From contig MLAK01000693.1 in NCBI GenBank assembly GCA_001839685.1, positions 7,000-70,999 on the forward strand: a stretch of 64,000 bases of DNA. The letters run 5' to 3'. Every line of letters starts with the position of its first letter. Position 1 is the stretch's first letter. The notes beneath the pieces were generated by a model. That model was not told the DNA's origin. It saw only the letters and a program-made list of their open reading frames with translations, and did not search any database. Shown in pieces: positions 38,038 through 49,900 of this stretch. The position numbers were made by a program, and so were the translations under genes. The stretch comes from Tritrichomonas foetus. Its lineage: Eukaryota > Parabasalia > Tritrichomonadida > Tritrichomonadidae.

Positions 38038-38892
38038 TTACACATAGCTAGCATCCATGTACCTTGACGATGGTGCTTGAATCAAGGCTGCATAAGGATT
38101 AGAGTCTAATTCTGGCGGATTGTGGTAATCATTGATAGGATCATCGATCATATCACTTCTTGAGAAGTTATCTTCAGTAGCACTCCCTCCGTTGTTGGCA
38201 TTATTGCTTTGATGCGAATAATTATTAGAATAGTTATTCTGATTATTAAAATCGTTGTTTGAATTGCTAGGGCTTATAGTTTGGCTAGAATTTGGTGAAT
38301 AAGGATTTCTTGCAAATGTTCCACCATTGTTGTTGTTGTTTGAACTATTTGATGTATTGTTGTTCGAAATATTTGAAACTGGAGCTGGACAATTGGTACT
38401 ATTTAGATTCTCTAATTCATTACGTGAAATGTAAATATATTCACTATTAATATCCATACTGCAGCTTGTTCCACATGCCAAAAGCTGGAAAATTAATAAA
38501 GATGAATGAAAACCTATTACCAGAAGGTTATAAACCGACCCAATGCGCTTCAACTTTATGGAAATTAAAACAAATAAGATGATTCCAAAGCAGTTGGCAA
38601 TAGTAATAAGTGAAATGAATAATAATCCCATGCAGTGGCAGAAACGGCATCCTTGCACAATTGGGAAAAAGAAAATCATTGTGCAAAATGATACAATTGC
38701 TAAGAATATAATGATTAAATATTGCGTTTCTTCATTGGGCTGCAGTGAGATTGTGATTTCTGATAAATCTGTCAAAGCAAGGAATTGAACGGAGTATGGA
38801 AAAGTAATTATGAAGCAAGCCATACTGAAGAAGATTGCACAAATGCTGAGACATAAAGCAACTGATTGCTGTTGATGATACTGACTATGCAT
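38038..38892 (-). CDS. Four-helix membrane protein with Asn-rich tail
   Basis: This 284-aa protein starts with ATG. Four hydrophobic helices are visible at about 12-40, 58-80, 85-110 and 122-142, with a His/Cys-rich loop (GCRFCHCMG) between the second and third. After residue 150 the protein is a long Asn/Ser/Tyr-rich tail, probably cytosolic, with NPxY-like strings (NPYSPNSS, SNPYAAL). The layout is like tetraspan MARVEL or claudin-type proteins, but no signature motif was found. It is convergent with the UBR1-like gene. Confidence 0.65.
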   Translation of the reverse strand: MHSQYHQQQSVALCLSICAIFFSMACFIITFPYSVQFLALTDLSEITISLQPNEETQYLIIIFLAIVSFCTMIFFFPIVQGCRFCHCMGLLFISLITIANCFGIILFVLISIKLKRIGSVYNLLVIGFHSSLLIFQLLACGTSCSMDINSEYIYISRNELENLNSTNCPAPVSNISNNNTSNSSNNNNNGGTFARNPYSPNSSQTISPSNSNNDFNNQNNYSNNYSHQSNNANNGGSATEDNFSRSDMIDDPINDYHNPPELDSNPYAALIQAPSSRYMDASYV

Positions 38893-40087
38893 AATGACTG
38901 AATGATTTCAATGAATTGAAAATGCAAAAGTCACTGATGATTTTATTGAAAATTTCTGAGTATCACAAAATGCATTTACAAAATAATAGAAAAAATAAAA
39001 AATTAACGTTGAAAAAATTGTCTGTGTTATATAGAAAAAGTTTATTGTTTCAGAAAAAGATATCAACTTTTTGGGAATTTAGAAGGACACAAATCATGCT
39101 CTGTGACTTAATGATGACTTCGTCCGCCTTATGGTATCAACATCTTTGTTAATAATAGATTAAAATATATTTATATTTTTATTTCATTTTTTTGAGGAAA
39201 ATATTTCTTATGGTGATAAATTATTCACAATAAAAAAAATGGACCAAGTTGGCTTCTTTAGAAGATTTCCAACATATTTGAGGTCATAGTGAGTGTGTAA
39301 AATTGAAAGTCAAAATAAATAATCGAATGGAGAAATGAAATATTAAGGCTCAAATTTATGATGAAAAAGCATAATTATTAATGAATAGTAATTTTATATT
39401 ACATATTTGATCATTCATGCCATCATGAATGAATCATCAAAAAATGAAAAATTTAATAATTTGTTCATGAATAAATAAATGAACAAAACAAATTTTTAAT
39501 TAACAATTTTCTCAATTTCATGAATTAAAAATAAAATCTTCGCATTTTGGAATTTTCCAAATCAGAAATGATAGCAAGACTTCAGTTTATAAATTCAAAA
39601 TCTCACAGTAATATGACTCAGAGCTTTTTCATGAATAAATGCGTGTTATGACACAATTATGTCTGCTATGATAATCTTTATTGTAATATTTGAGTTTGCT
39701 TATGACGGAGATATTTTTTGCCCATACCACAATTCCAACTCTTACATTGAAGTGTAAAATATTCTTTTTTCCAATCTTTTTTTAAGAAATTATTTTCGAA
39801 TGAAATAATTGGAACTTCATAGGTCTCAGAATATTGGCCTTGTCTTATGGCCTCTTGTTGTCTTGTTTAGCATCATAGGTTTATGACTTAGTGTGTGATT
39901 TTTATAGCTTGAGGCCTGTTTTTTTCAAAAGAAAGCCACTATTCTGAAGCCTAGAACTTCATCGAGAAAAGTTGGCATTTTTTCGCTACCGAAAGAAAAT
40001 AAAATTTGTGAAAGAAATAGTCAAAAATGTTTGTCCTTTATGATTTTGTTTATAAAATTCAATTTTTCTTTTTTTCATTTTTTTTTT
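38893..40087. other. Intergenic
   Basis: 1.2 kb of AT-rich DNA with no supported gene. A 78-codon frame at 38916-39152 starts with TTG and looks like chance. Confidence 0.5.
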
Positions 40088-40459
40088 TTAGCAGCCAGAG
40101 AAATCAGCATTGCCCATTGGGTTGAGCTCTGCTTCAATGTCATCATCAATGTTGGGGCTTTCCCTCTTGCGCTTCAAGTGGCAGATTATAGCAGTGATAA
40201 CAGCAATGATGATAACTCCAACGATTCCACCAACAATAGCGTAAATAAGAAGCTTCTCGTTACTAGATGGTTGGCTTGGATCGGTTTCTTCTGTTGGTGG
40301 AAGTGTTGTTGTAGAGTTGGAATCGTCGGAAGATTGAGTTAAAGGATCGGTTGGTGGAATAACAGCAGAAGATGTATTGGTGTTAACGAGAGATGAATCC
40401 TCGACTTGTTCTGTTTGGTTAATTGAGAAAGAAAAGAAGAGAAGCAAGGCAAATAGCAT
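40088..40459 (-). CDS. Small type I surface protein
   Basis: In this 123-aa product, residues 1-14 (MLFALLLFFSFSIN) form a signal peptide. Residues 15-69 are a Ser/Thr/Pro-rich ectodomain with possible glycosylation sites. Residues 70-92 (LLIYAIVGGIVGVIIIAVITAII) are a transmembrane helix followed by basic residues CHLKRKR. A 30-residue acidic cytosolic tail ends in FSGC. This mini-mucin layout is common among trichomonad surface proteins, where the short tail carries sorting signals. No enzymatic domain is present. Function unknown. Confidence 0.75.
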   Translation of the reverse strand: MLFALLLFFSFSINQTEQVEDSSLVNTNTSSAVIPPTDPLTQSSDDSNSTTTLPPTEETDPSQPSSNEKLLIYAIVGGIVGVIIIAVITAIICHLKRKRESPNIDDDIEAELNPMGNADFSGC

Positions 40460-41164
40460 TGACTAATAATTTTGAAATTGACTACTCCACATTCCACATA
40501 TTTGAAAGGCTTTTCTGAAAAACATTGAAAGAAATTCTATAACATATTTGAATGTTTTGACCATGTATATATTTAATTTCGAAATATATTCAATGAATTA
40601 AAAAACATCTTTCAAAAATTCTATATGGAGGATGTGAGAGAACAATGATTTTGTTTTTTTTTTTTTTGAATGTGATTCAACCAATCATTTTTTAATTCAC
40701 ATTACGCTTGATAGTTTTTTTACATCACAATTTTCATTGATTCATCTTTATGTGAAATGAAAGCTAATATCAATTATGAGTGACTTATATTATATAAGAA
40801 TATATTTATATATTCATATCGCACACAAAATACTTTTTATGCATAAACCCTTTCTTCCACAACAATAAATAAAGGATACATCATATAATATATTCTCTCT
40901 TAATTCTCAAAAAAATTATATTGGAGCATATGTGAAGTGAAATATTGATTAATCGAGTATTTTTTATGTCTACAATTTTTGTTTTCCAAAATCATTTTGG
41001 GCATAAGCGTAAACCCTAATCATTGTACTTCATATGAAAATGGCAGTACTAAAACAAACTACTTCATATGGACTAATAGCAGTACTAAAACAAACTACTT
41101 CATATGAAAATGAGAAAAAGGAAAAGGAAAAAAAAAAGATCAAAAAATTTTAATGAAAAATGCT
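40460..41164. other. Intergenic with a short tandem duplication
   Basis: AT-rich. TACTTCATATG with following AGTACTAAAACAAAC recurs at 41026, 41060 and 41096, a two-copy tandem of about 35 bp. Nothing else was noted. Confidence 0.5.
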
Positions 41165-41992
41165 TTATTCAAAATCGCAAGCCTTTATGTACTTAGCCCA
41201 TTTTTCTGTTTCACTGATTATCAATTTTCCTTTCATTTCTGCTCTTGGAACACAAGGCTGGCCTAAGAAAAGCAATGATGGAACCTCATCAAGTTTTGAT
41301 ATTTCGATTAAAACGTGTGCTGCACGATTTGGATCTCCTGGAAGGCGTGGCATGTCTTTTGGTATCTTCCTCTTCTCATGTTGATCTTTGTAGTCGTCAA
41401 TTAATTCTTTAGTTTGGAGTAAACTTTCAGGACTATAGAAATTCGTTTGGAAGGGGCCAGGAACAACTGGAATAACTCTGATATTGAATGGTTTCACTTC
41501 TTGTGCAAGTCCTTCAGTCATTGCAATCATTGCTGCTTTTGCAGCAGCATACATTGAAGAGAGGAATGGTGGAGTTAATCCAGCAATTGAACCAACATTC
41601 ATAATAAGGCCTGATCGATTCTTTCTCATGGTTGGTAAAACATATTTGATGGCGAGATGTGCTGAGAAGAAATTCACATCAAATAAAGAGCGCAATTCAT
41701 CACTTGAATATTCTTCAACTGCTCCAATCCTGTCGTGACCTGCATTATTTACAAGAACATCAATTGTACCGAAATGAGCAAGAGTATGTTCAACTGATTG
41801 TTTGATGCTTCCTTCATTGGTCAAATCAACTTCTAATGGTAAGAAATGATCACTTTTGTTCTGACCAACAGCATCAACTAATCTTTGCATATTTCTAGAA
41901 GTAGCAGCAACTTTGTTTCCAGTTTGAAGGAGCTCTTTAACAAGAGAAAGTCCAATTCCTGTCGATGTTCCAGTGATGTACCAAACGCTCAT
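41165..41992 (-). CDS. Short-chain dehydrogenase/reductase
   Basis: This 275-aa classical SDR, complete from ATG, has the cofactor motif TGTSTGIG at 7-14, with Arg33 after the second strand favouring NADP. Also seen are the structural NNAG at 82-85, catalytic Asn107, Ser135 (NVGSIAG), Tyr148 and Lys152 (YAAAK). The C-terminal 60 residues suit the substrate lid of the bacterial-type subfamily that contains 3-ketoacyl- and estradiol-dehydrogenase-like enzymes. The substrate is unknown. The compact form with few insertions looks bacterial, as for several trichomonad metabolic enzymes. No signal or hydrogenosomal presequence is obvious. Confidence 0.93.
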   Translation of the reverse strand: MSVWYITGTSTGIGLSLVKELLQTGNKVAATSRNMQRLVDAVGQNKSDHFLPLEVDLTNEGSIKQSVEHTLAHFGTIDVLVNNAGHDRIGAVEEYSSDELRSLFDVNFFSAHLAIKYVLPTMRKNRSGLIMNVGSIAGLTPPFLSSMYAAAKAAMIAMTEGLAQEVKPFNIRVIPVVPGPFQTNFYSPESLLQTKELIDDYKDQHEKRKIPKDMPRLPGDPNRAAHVLIEISKLDEVPSLLFLGQPCVPRAEMKGKLIISETEKWAKYIKACDFE

Positions 41993-43043
41993 TTATTCTT
42001 TGGGGTAAATAAAGAAATGATGTGATTTAAGATTGAATGGATTCGATGAGCATAGAAAAAAATTGCATCCATGAAAAAAAATTCAAAATTGAAAGAGTGT
42101 TTTGAAAAAGTCAGAAATCGTAATATCATCACTGATTCGCAATCACGAATTCTTAATTAAAAATTAGAACTCACTACCAACAATTACGATAAAAGATGAT
42201 ATTGAATGAACTTATCGAAATATCGAATCATATGAACGACTTTTTCGTATTGATATTATTTTTACTCTTAGCATTTGATATTCTCTTGAACATTTTTATT
42301 TTCTTGAGGAAAAATTTATTCATACACACCATTTACATGAAAATAAAATGGTGGATTTTTGAAAATCATGTATCTAGGAATTGTGTTTAAAAATATCAAT
42401 ATATTATCTTTATCATATAATGGTTGATAGAAATTTGAAGCATTTAAATTATAATTTGACATAAAATCATAATAGTTTTGGTTGATATTATTCGAACATT
42501 TTAATTAATTTTACTATTCTTTTTAAGCATTATCACTGACATGAAGAAATTATCATTGATTCCAATTTCAAAAGAATATGGAAGAAAATATTGATTGCAT
42601 TCTTCACCAAAATCATCATCAAAGAACTATTAGTAGGTGATTTGATGCCAATTGATTTCAATTGTTTCACTTTTAATTATATATTTCAACCCTATCAGTG
42701 AGTTTCATCTCTTCTCCCCATCTTTGCTTTCACAGAGACACATCAAACATGTGAAAGTTATTCAGTGAAGACATGGTTATCAATAAAAACTGAAAGAAGA
42801 AGGGAAGAACAAAAAATGAAAAATTCAAACAGATTTACTAGAAATCATTAATATTGGTATATATTACTTTCAGAGGTCCCATCATAATTAAATTCAAACA
42901 CATTGAAATCTATTGAGAAAGGTTGATGAAATGACAATTGTACACTTGTTGTTCATTTCTCAAAACAATTATACGAAAACGAAAACAAATGGGATCTGTT
43001 ATATCTAAATATTAAAAGTGGGAAGTGATTTGGGAAATCATGA
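41993..43043. other. Intergenic
   Basis: About 1 kb. A 64-codon frame at 42196-42390 begins with ATG and contains one hydrophobic stretch (FFVLILFLLLAFDILLNIFIF) but has no other support. No RNA or repeats were noted. Confidence 0.5.
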
Positions 43044-44066
43044 TTATGATGGTATTGATTGTAAAACTGGTTTTGGAAATTGCTTTTTAGGCATTATCGA
43101 AGAATATACAATAGATTTTTTTGCTATTGGTAAAGGTGGCCGATAATTTGGTTTTTCTACTTTTTTTTCAGGTATTTTTACGCTTGGTGTATCTTGCATT
43201 TGTGTCATGTATGCGCTGTCTTTCAGAAATGGATTTTTTGATTTGTCCATGACTGGAATATCAATTGATCTTGCATGTGAAATGTTTTTTCTTGTAAAGA
43301 TATTTTTTGCTTGTGATGTTTTAAAAATATTCTGATTGTAATTTGGAAACGCATCTTGAATGTTTTCAATTCCATCTTCGTTAAATTCTAAATTCATTTC
43401 AATATCTCCATTATTTGAATTATTCAAATCGCTTTGGAATCGACTACACATCACTGTGGAATTCCATGATGGTTCAACTAAAAGTTTTCCTGGAGGATCA
43501 TTAAATTTTCCTTTGTTTTGCAGCTGTGTGATGTGAAGTGAAATGAGCACTTTTGGTGCAGGCATGTTGATTTCTGGTCTCATCGGGAATGCACAATCTG
43601 TGACTTTATTTTGTTCGAACCAGCTTAAGAAAATGTTGACCCTTGCTAATTCTGTCAGTTTATACTTCGGCTTTGATTCCATCGGGAAGTTGACAATTCC
43701 GTTTGATGAATATTTTGATATTTGCGCTGGTTTACCTGGAAAGCCAAAATCTCTGGAATTTCGGGACAAATACTGTGAATTGACGCTTTGGGAGCTTGTT
43801 TGTTTACTTATTCCGCCTTTATTGGCATCGTTTTCATTCGAGCTTGCGATTTCGCTTTCGGCTAAAGAAATTGATATCGAATCGGATTCAAGCGACATGA
43901 TTGGAATTGACCAAATTTCATCCGTGAGAAGAATGCCAGATCCATTCATAATCACTGTCTTTCCAACATTTGAAGGAAGATGAGTCACCCGGACAGTATG
44001 TTTCTTTCCGTATCCATCGAGGTATGAAGATATATTGATTTCATGAAGGCGGAGGTGAACTTGCAT
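43044..44066 (-). CDS. Conserved-looking protein of unknown function
   Basis: A complete 340-aa frame from ATG. The first 60 residues are strand-rich (MQVHLRLHEINI, HTVRVTHLP, VIMNGSGILL, EIWSIPIMSL), which would fit a C2-like or other beta-sandwich domain interrupted by a Ser/Asn-rich insert and resumed near KVLISLHITQL. The C-terminal 150 residues are polar with several Pro-rich basic stretches (NYRPPLPIAKK). I do not recognise it. Confidence 0.6.
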   Translation of the reverse strand: MQVHLRLHEINISSYLDGYGKKHTVRVTHLPSNVGKTVIMNGSGILLTDEIWSIPIMSLESDSISISLAESEIASSNENDANKGGISKQTSSQSVNSQYLSRNSRDFGFPGKPAQISKYSSNGIVNFPMESKPKYKLTELARVNIFLSWFEQNKVTDCAFPMRPEINMPAPKVLISLHITQLQNKGKFNDPPGKLLVEPSWNSTVMCSRFQSDLNNSNNGDIEMNLEFNEDGIENIQDAFPNYNQNIFKTSQAKNIFTRKNISHARSIDIPVMDKSKNPFLKDSAYMTQMQDTPSVKIPEKKVEKPNYRPPLPIAKKSIVYSSIMPKKQFPKPVLQSIPS

Positions 44067-44957
44067 ATTTGATGATGGAAATAATGAATTATGAGGCTTG
44101 TTTCTTTATACATTCAAAAAATTAAATGAGTGTTTATTGAAATATATCGAATATGTCTGAAAATTAAACGATATCAAATTCTGTGAAATATTTTTTCCAT
44201 CACTGTAATTGAAATATTAATATCCTGATAAATTAATGTTTAATTGTTATTCTAATTTTATTTTTCATTTAATTATAATGAATAAAATATTATTTCTTTT
44301 TGTTTAATTTAAAAATTAAGTATTTATGAAGATATAGATATAAAATGATATGGGTGGATTGAAAGAATTCTCGATCATTTCAGTCATCATCTCTATTCAA
44401 AATGTGGAATCATGTTTTTTAAAAAAATGATGATTTATATCAGGAATTGTATGTATTAATGAATGTCAAAAGTTGAAACATGCATTTTTCATTTTTACAA
44501 AATTGAATTAGCACACACAAATTATTTTTCTTTCAAAATCGTTTGTCATGTAAATCATCTTTGCAAAGGCTGAATCTAAAGGTCACAAATAATTAAACTT
44601 GGAGGTATGAATTTTGAAGTTTCTTAGATTCAATATACAAGTCGCAATATTGTGTATATTTCTGTTAAATTGAATATTGTACCGGAAAATTTCAATGTGA
44701 TTTTTCATAAATCCATTTGTTGTTTTATCACAAAAAATTATATGAAACTTTTTCTATACAAAATCGGAAGTTTTCATGAGATTATTCTTTCATTTTGATC
44801 CATCTGTTTCTCAAGAAATTGTGAATCAGAGTAAATTTCTCCACTATATATGATTTTATATTTCTCATTAGCCTAACATCCTCTAAAAGTAAAGTCATTT
44901 TTGTTATTTCGAAGTGTCATTATATTCATTTATTTCATATAACTTGTCAGATGAGAG
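44067..44957. other. Divergent intergenic region
   Basis: 890 bp of AT-rich DNA between two divergent genes, and so the site of both promoters. A short upstream ATG frame of eight codons starts at 44951 and overlaps the U1-70K start. Confidence 0.5.
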
Positions 44958-45749
44958 ATGCCACCCAAATATAATGTTGACATTGCGTCTCTTTTCAAAG
45001 CTCGTCCAAAACTTCGTTTCATAAAACCGGTTGAAAAAGTTGCCCCTCGTCCATATGTTGGAGCTGCAGGCTTTTTAAACGCTATTCAAAAAATTGATAT
45101 TCAAAATTTCGGTGAAACTATGCTTTCGGTACACGAAGCGCGAATTATGAGACGCGAGCAGCGAAATTTGGCCAACCAAAAAAAGATCGACGAACAGAAA
45201 AAAAATTATAATCCATCCAATAATCCAAACGCAACATCGAATCCAAAAACGACAATGTTCATCTGTAACATTCCAGATGACATCACAGTTGAACAAGTTC
45301 GTTACGAACTCAAGGTTTTTGGCCCTGTGAAGAATATAATATTTCCGGTCGATATCAATACAAACAAACGGAGAAACTATTGCTTCGCTGAATATGAGCG
45401 TGAAGACTCATTTCGAAACGCAATGACCCAAGGCACGAAACTCTATTTTCATGATAGAAAAATGATTGTTGATAAAGAACGAGGAAGAACTGATCCAAAC
45501 TGGCTCCCCCGACGCTTGGGCGGAGGGCTAGGCGCTATTTCCCGGCGCTTCTCTCCAAAACTCTCCGTAATGGAGGCGCTTCAATGCAAAAAGAAGAAAA
45601 GGTACGGCTACAAGTGCGGGGTAAAATACAGGGGCACACTGAAGGAGTACTCGCTGAAGCGAGAGTCGAGAATAGGATTGGATAAGGCGCGCGCCAACAG
45701 ACGAATGATGCTCAGGGAAGAACGGAAGAAGAGAGAAAAGAAATCATAA
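44958..45749 (+). CDS. SNRNP70: U1 snRNP 70-kDa protein
   Basis: In this 263-aa product, residues 10-45 match the conserved U1-70K N-terminal segment that wraps the snRNP core (LFKARPKLRFIKPVEK, RPYVGAAGFL). Residues 97-180 are an RRM with RNP2 MFICNIP and RNP1-like RRNYCFAEYE, followed directly by the family hallmark VDKERGRTDPNWLPRRLGGGLG. The RRM binds U1 loop I. The C-terminal end is short and basic (KRESR, REERKKREKK) without the long RS domain of animals. Start is the ATG at 44958. It implies a functional U1 snRNP despite the apparent lack of introns in this window. Confidence 0.95.
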   Translation: MPPKYNVDIASLFKARPKLRFIKPVEKVAPRPYVGAAGFLNAIQKIDIQNFGETMLSVHEARIMRREQRNLANQKKIDEQKKNYNPSNNPNATSNPKTTMFICNIPDDITVEQVRYELKVFGPVKNIIFPVDINTNKRRNYCFAEYEREDSFRNAMTQGTKLYFHDRKMIVDKERGRTDPNWLPRRLGGGLGAISRRFSPKLSVMEALQCKKKKRYGYKCGVKYRGTLKEYSLKRESRIGLDKARANRRMMLREERKKREKKS

Positions 45750-45820
45750 TTTTTTTCGTCTCCCTCATTTTAAGGCTTTTTTAGATATTTGTATTAAATG
45801 TTTAGATTTAAGAAAGTTTT

Positions 45821-46048
45821 GATTATTGATATGTTTATTGATGTGATTATTGATATGTTTATTGATGAGATTATTGATATGCCTATTGATGTGATTATTG
45901 ATATGCCTATTGATGTGATTATTGATATGTTTATTGATGTGATTATTGATATGTTTATTGATGTGATTATTGATATGCCTATTGATGAGATTATTGATAT
46001 GTCTATTGATGAGATTATTGATATGTCTATTGATGAGATTATTGAAAT
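45821..46048. repeat. 24-bp minisatellite, nine copies
   Basis: The unit GATTATTGATATGTTTATTGATGT recurs nine times plus a partial one. Variation is confined to two sites: TTT, CCT or TCT after ATATG, and GTG or GAG. Because the period is divisible by three, both strands stay open (45798-46064 on plus, 45794-46072 on minus), but neither looks like a gene. Confidence 0.95.
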
Positions 46049-46920
46049 AGTAAAAAAATTGTAATATCGCAATTAAATTAATATAACGGTATCTAATATT
46101 GTTTTACTCAGATTACTTTACATGTTATTTGATAGTAACTCGAAAATTCTATTTTTTCAAAAATCGGAGATACTCCTGTTAATTGTTTGATGAATTAAAT
46201 CCGTGGAATGCAAAATAATCTACATGAAGAAATTAGAGAAGAGTTTCAAGCATGCAAAGCATAATGAAATGATGATGCTTATCATCAGATTGTCACAATT
46301 AAAGCATTTCATTGGAATCTCATTTCCTGGTCGATTCATATTAATAAACAACTAATTCTTGCCTTATATTTGTTGGAGGAAAAGAACTATTGGAAAATAA
46401 AAATCATTATAAACATGTTTATTTGTTTCAGAGTTGCACCAAATATATATGTTGCACACTTGCTTCATCACAAAATCTTGTTTATTTATTATTTCGGATT
46501 ATCAAGATGAAAAAAAAAATCAATGTTGGATATGATAGGCACTTTTGAGGAACTAGTCACTCACTGGCAGAAAATATACAATGAATCATGTTCAATCTGA
46601 TAAATGGTCATTTCGGTATCATTCTCTAAGAAAAGGAATCTGTGATTCTTTCTTAAATATGAATTTCAAAGTTTTTAGTCATTCGCCTTGAACTTTTTAT
46701 GAGATTTCATATCATGCAATTTAGATACTTACGGAAAAACTTTGTGTAAGCTTCAGAATTCCATTACAATATTTGATAAGGAATAATTCCATTACATAGA
46801 AACATTTCCTAGTAATTTTATTCAAATTAAAATCAAAGTTTTTTAAAAATTCACAAAAAGTTACTATAAAATAAAGCCTTTCAAAATTGGAGCCAAAATG
46901 GTCAGTCATTTCACATTCTT
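46049..46920. other. Intergenic
   Basis: AT-rich. Immediately before the next gene is TCAGTCATTTCACATTCTT, which could hold a trichomonad-type initiator (TCA core); this is only suggestive. Confidence 0.4.
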
Positions 46921-49900
46921 ATGTCTAAAGTCACTGCTAAGGCACAAAGAAAAGAAAAAACTATTAAGGAGCCAGTCAACAAGGCACCAGCAAAGCTTAA
47001 GAAGACCGCTAACAAAATGACATACGACAATCCGACACCACCAGGCGAAAAACCAAATCTCGACGAGTTTCCAAATGAATACTGCCCACCACGCGTTGAA
47101 TGCGCATGGTACAGCTGGTGGAACCAACAAGGCTTCTTCAAACCAAATGGCACCTCCGATAAGAAATTTGTTATGGTATTACCACCACCCAACGTTACAG
47201 GTGAACTTCACTTAGGTCACGCCCTCACCTGCTCTATCGAAGACGCTCTCACCAGATATCACAGAATGTGCGGCGAAGACACACTCTGGCTTCCAGGCAC
47301 GGATCATGCCGGCATTGCCACACAAGTTCGTGTTGAGAAGATGCTTCAAGTCGAAAAAGGAATCACACGCCACGACATCACCCGTGAAGAGTTCCTTGGT
47401 CACGCCCACGCATGGACCGACAAATATGGAGGCAACATCAAAAACCAACTCCGCGTCCTCGGCTCTTCCCTCGACTGGAGCCGCTGCTTCTTCACGCTCG
47501 ATGAGCCACGTTCGAAGTCCGTCACAGAGGCGTTCGTCAGATTATTCAACAAGGGCAAGATCTATCGCGCCGAAAGGTTAGTTAACTGGGACTGTGCTCT
47601 CCAAACCGCCATTTCCGATGCCGAAGTCGAATACATCACCGTTCCCAAGCGCACCCTTCTGAAGGTGCCCAACCACAAATTCGAGAAGTATCCATTCGGC
47701 GTTTTCACCTACTTCAAATACCAAATTGCCGACGACAACGGCCAGCCAACCGACGAAACAGTCCTCATTGCCACAACCCGTCTCGAAACGCTCCTCGGTG
47801 ATGAGGCCGTCGCCATCAACAGCAAAGACCCGCGCTACGCCCACCTCCACGGAAAGCGAATCTACCACCCATTCAGAAAGATCACCATCCCAATCATCCT
47901 CGATGACGAGCTCGTCGACATGGACTTCGGTACAGGCGTTGTTAAGGTTACGCCGGCCCACGATCCAAACGACTTTGAAACCGGTCTTCGCCACAACTTG
48001 AAGTTCACCAATGTCTTCACAGAAGATGGCAAGATTAACGACATCTGCCCAGAATTTGCAGGCCTTCCACGTTTCGACGCGCGTATTGCAATTGCCAAGA
48101 GGCTTAAGGAGCTCAACCTCTTCGACCGTGAAGAAGATCACGAAATGCGTCTCGGCATCACCCAGAGAGGTGGAGATATTGTCGAACAAGTCATCAAGAA
48201 GCAATGGTTCGTTGACACAAAGAGCATGGCCGAACGCGCCCTTCAAGCAGTCGAAACAGGCGATCTCAAGATCCACCCACAAGAATTCGTTATTGATTGG
48301 CAACGCTGGCACGAAAACATTCGCCCATGGTGCATCTCCCGTCAACTTTGGTGGGGACATCGCATTCCAGCCTACAGAGTCTTCATCGATGGTGTCGCCC
48401 AAGAAGGCGATAAAGAATGGATTGCCGCCCGCAGTGATGAAGAGGCTATCAAAGTTGCATGCGAGAAATTTGGCCTTACTGCCGATCATCTTAAACTCGT
48501 ACAAGATGAAGACGTTTTAGATACATGGTTCTCATCTGCTTTACTTCCATTCACAGCAATGGGATGGCCAGACAACACAGTTGACTGCCAGAGATACTAT
48601 CCAGGTACCATCCTTGAAACAGGATGGGATATCCTCACTTTCTGGGTTTCCCGTATGGTTATGATGTCACTTGAACTTAATGACTGCGTTCCATTCAAGA
48701 CAGTTCTCTTACATCCACTCGTCAGAGATGCCCAAGGCCGTAAAATGTCTAAATCACTCGGAAACGTCGTCAACCCACTTCACGTTATTGAAGGTATCGA
48801 TCTTGAAGACCTCATCAAGAACCTTGCTGAAGCCCATCTTGACGAAAAGGAAATGAACACAGCCACACAAGGTATGAAAGCTTCTTATCCAAACGGTATC
48901 CCTCAACTCGGCGCAGATGCAATGAGAATGGCTCTTATTTCATTCGCTGGAATGAGCAGAACAGCAAACCTCAACGTTAACGTTATTGTTTCCTACAGAA
49001 ACTTCTGTAACAAGATCTGGAACGCCATCAGATTCGCTATGCCAAACTTTGAGAACTTCAAAGGTGTCGAATTTGGCACACTTTCAGTTGCAGACAAATG
49101 GGTCCTTAACAAACTTTCCAACGCTGTTAAAGCTGCCATTGCTGGTTGCCAAGACTTCTTAATGAGTGATGCCATTTCCACAATGATTCACTTCTTCCAC
49201 GACGAATTCTGCTCAGTCTATTTGGAAGCAATTAAACCAATAATGAGTGGAAAAGATGAAGAAAAGAAGAAGACTGTTGTTTCTGTCCTTTATGAAGTTA
49301 TTGAAACTTCATTAAGAATGCTTCATCCATTCATGCCATTTGTTACAGAAGATTTATGGCAACGTCTTCCAAAGAGATTCGATGTTCCATCAATCATGCT
49401 TGCTCCTTATCCACAAGTCAACGAAGAATGGATCAACTTCCCAACTGAATCCATGGATACTGCAATCCTTATTTCCCAAGGTGCAAGAAGAATTAAACAG
49501 ACATACAACTTGAAATCAAATACAATGAAGATGCAAATCATTACAGATCTTCCAAACATCGCCGATACTTTCGATTCAGTTCATGCTCTTGCTGCTATCG
49601 GGGAAATCACTACACAACCATTTGGAACACCAATCACACCAGGATTTTCATCCGAAGTTGTTTCAGATACAATTGAAGTCCGTCTTGACCTTACAGGATT
49701 AATCGATTTCGAGAAAGAATTGAAGAACACTCAAGCTAAGAAGGCAAAGATCCTTGTAAACTTCAATAAACTCGAAACAAAGGTTAGCCAGCCAACATAT
49801 ACAACAAAAGTTCCACAGAACGTTCAAGAAACAGAAAAAGGATTGCTTGAAACATATCGTTCACAGATCAAGGCACTCGAGGCAGTCGAAGAAAACCTCA

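Noticed and set aside
38916..39152. 78-codon plus-strand frame
   Set aside because: Begins with TTG, Lys/Leu-rich, no domain, in AT-rich DNA.
40031..40342. 103-codon plus-strand frame
   Set aside because: Antisense to the small surface protein and without ATG support or domain.
45794..46072. 92-codon minus-strand and 88-codon plus-strand frames
   Set aside because: They are the 24-bp minisatellite read in frame; no unique coding sequence flanks them.
47578..48504. 308-codon antisense frame
   Set aside because: It lies entirely opposite valyl-tRNA synthetase and is open only because that part of the gene avoids certain codons. Its sequence has no domain.
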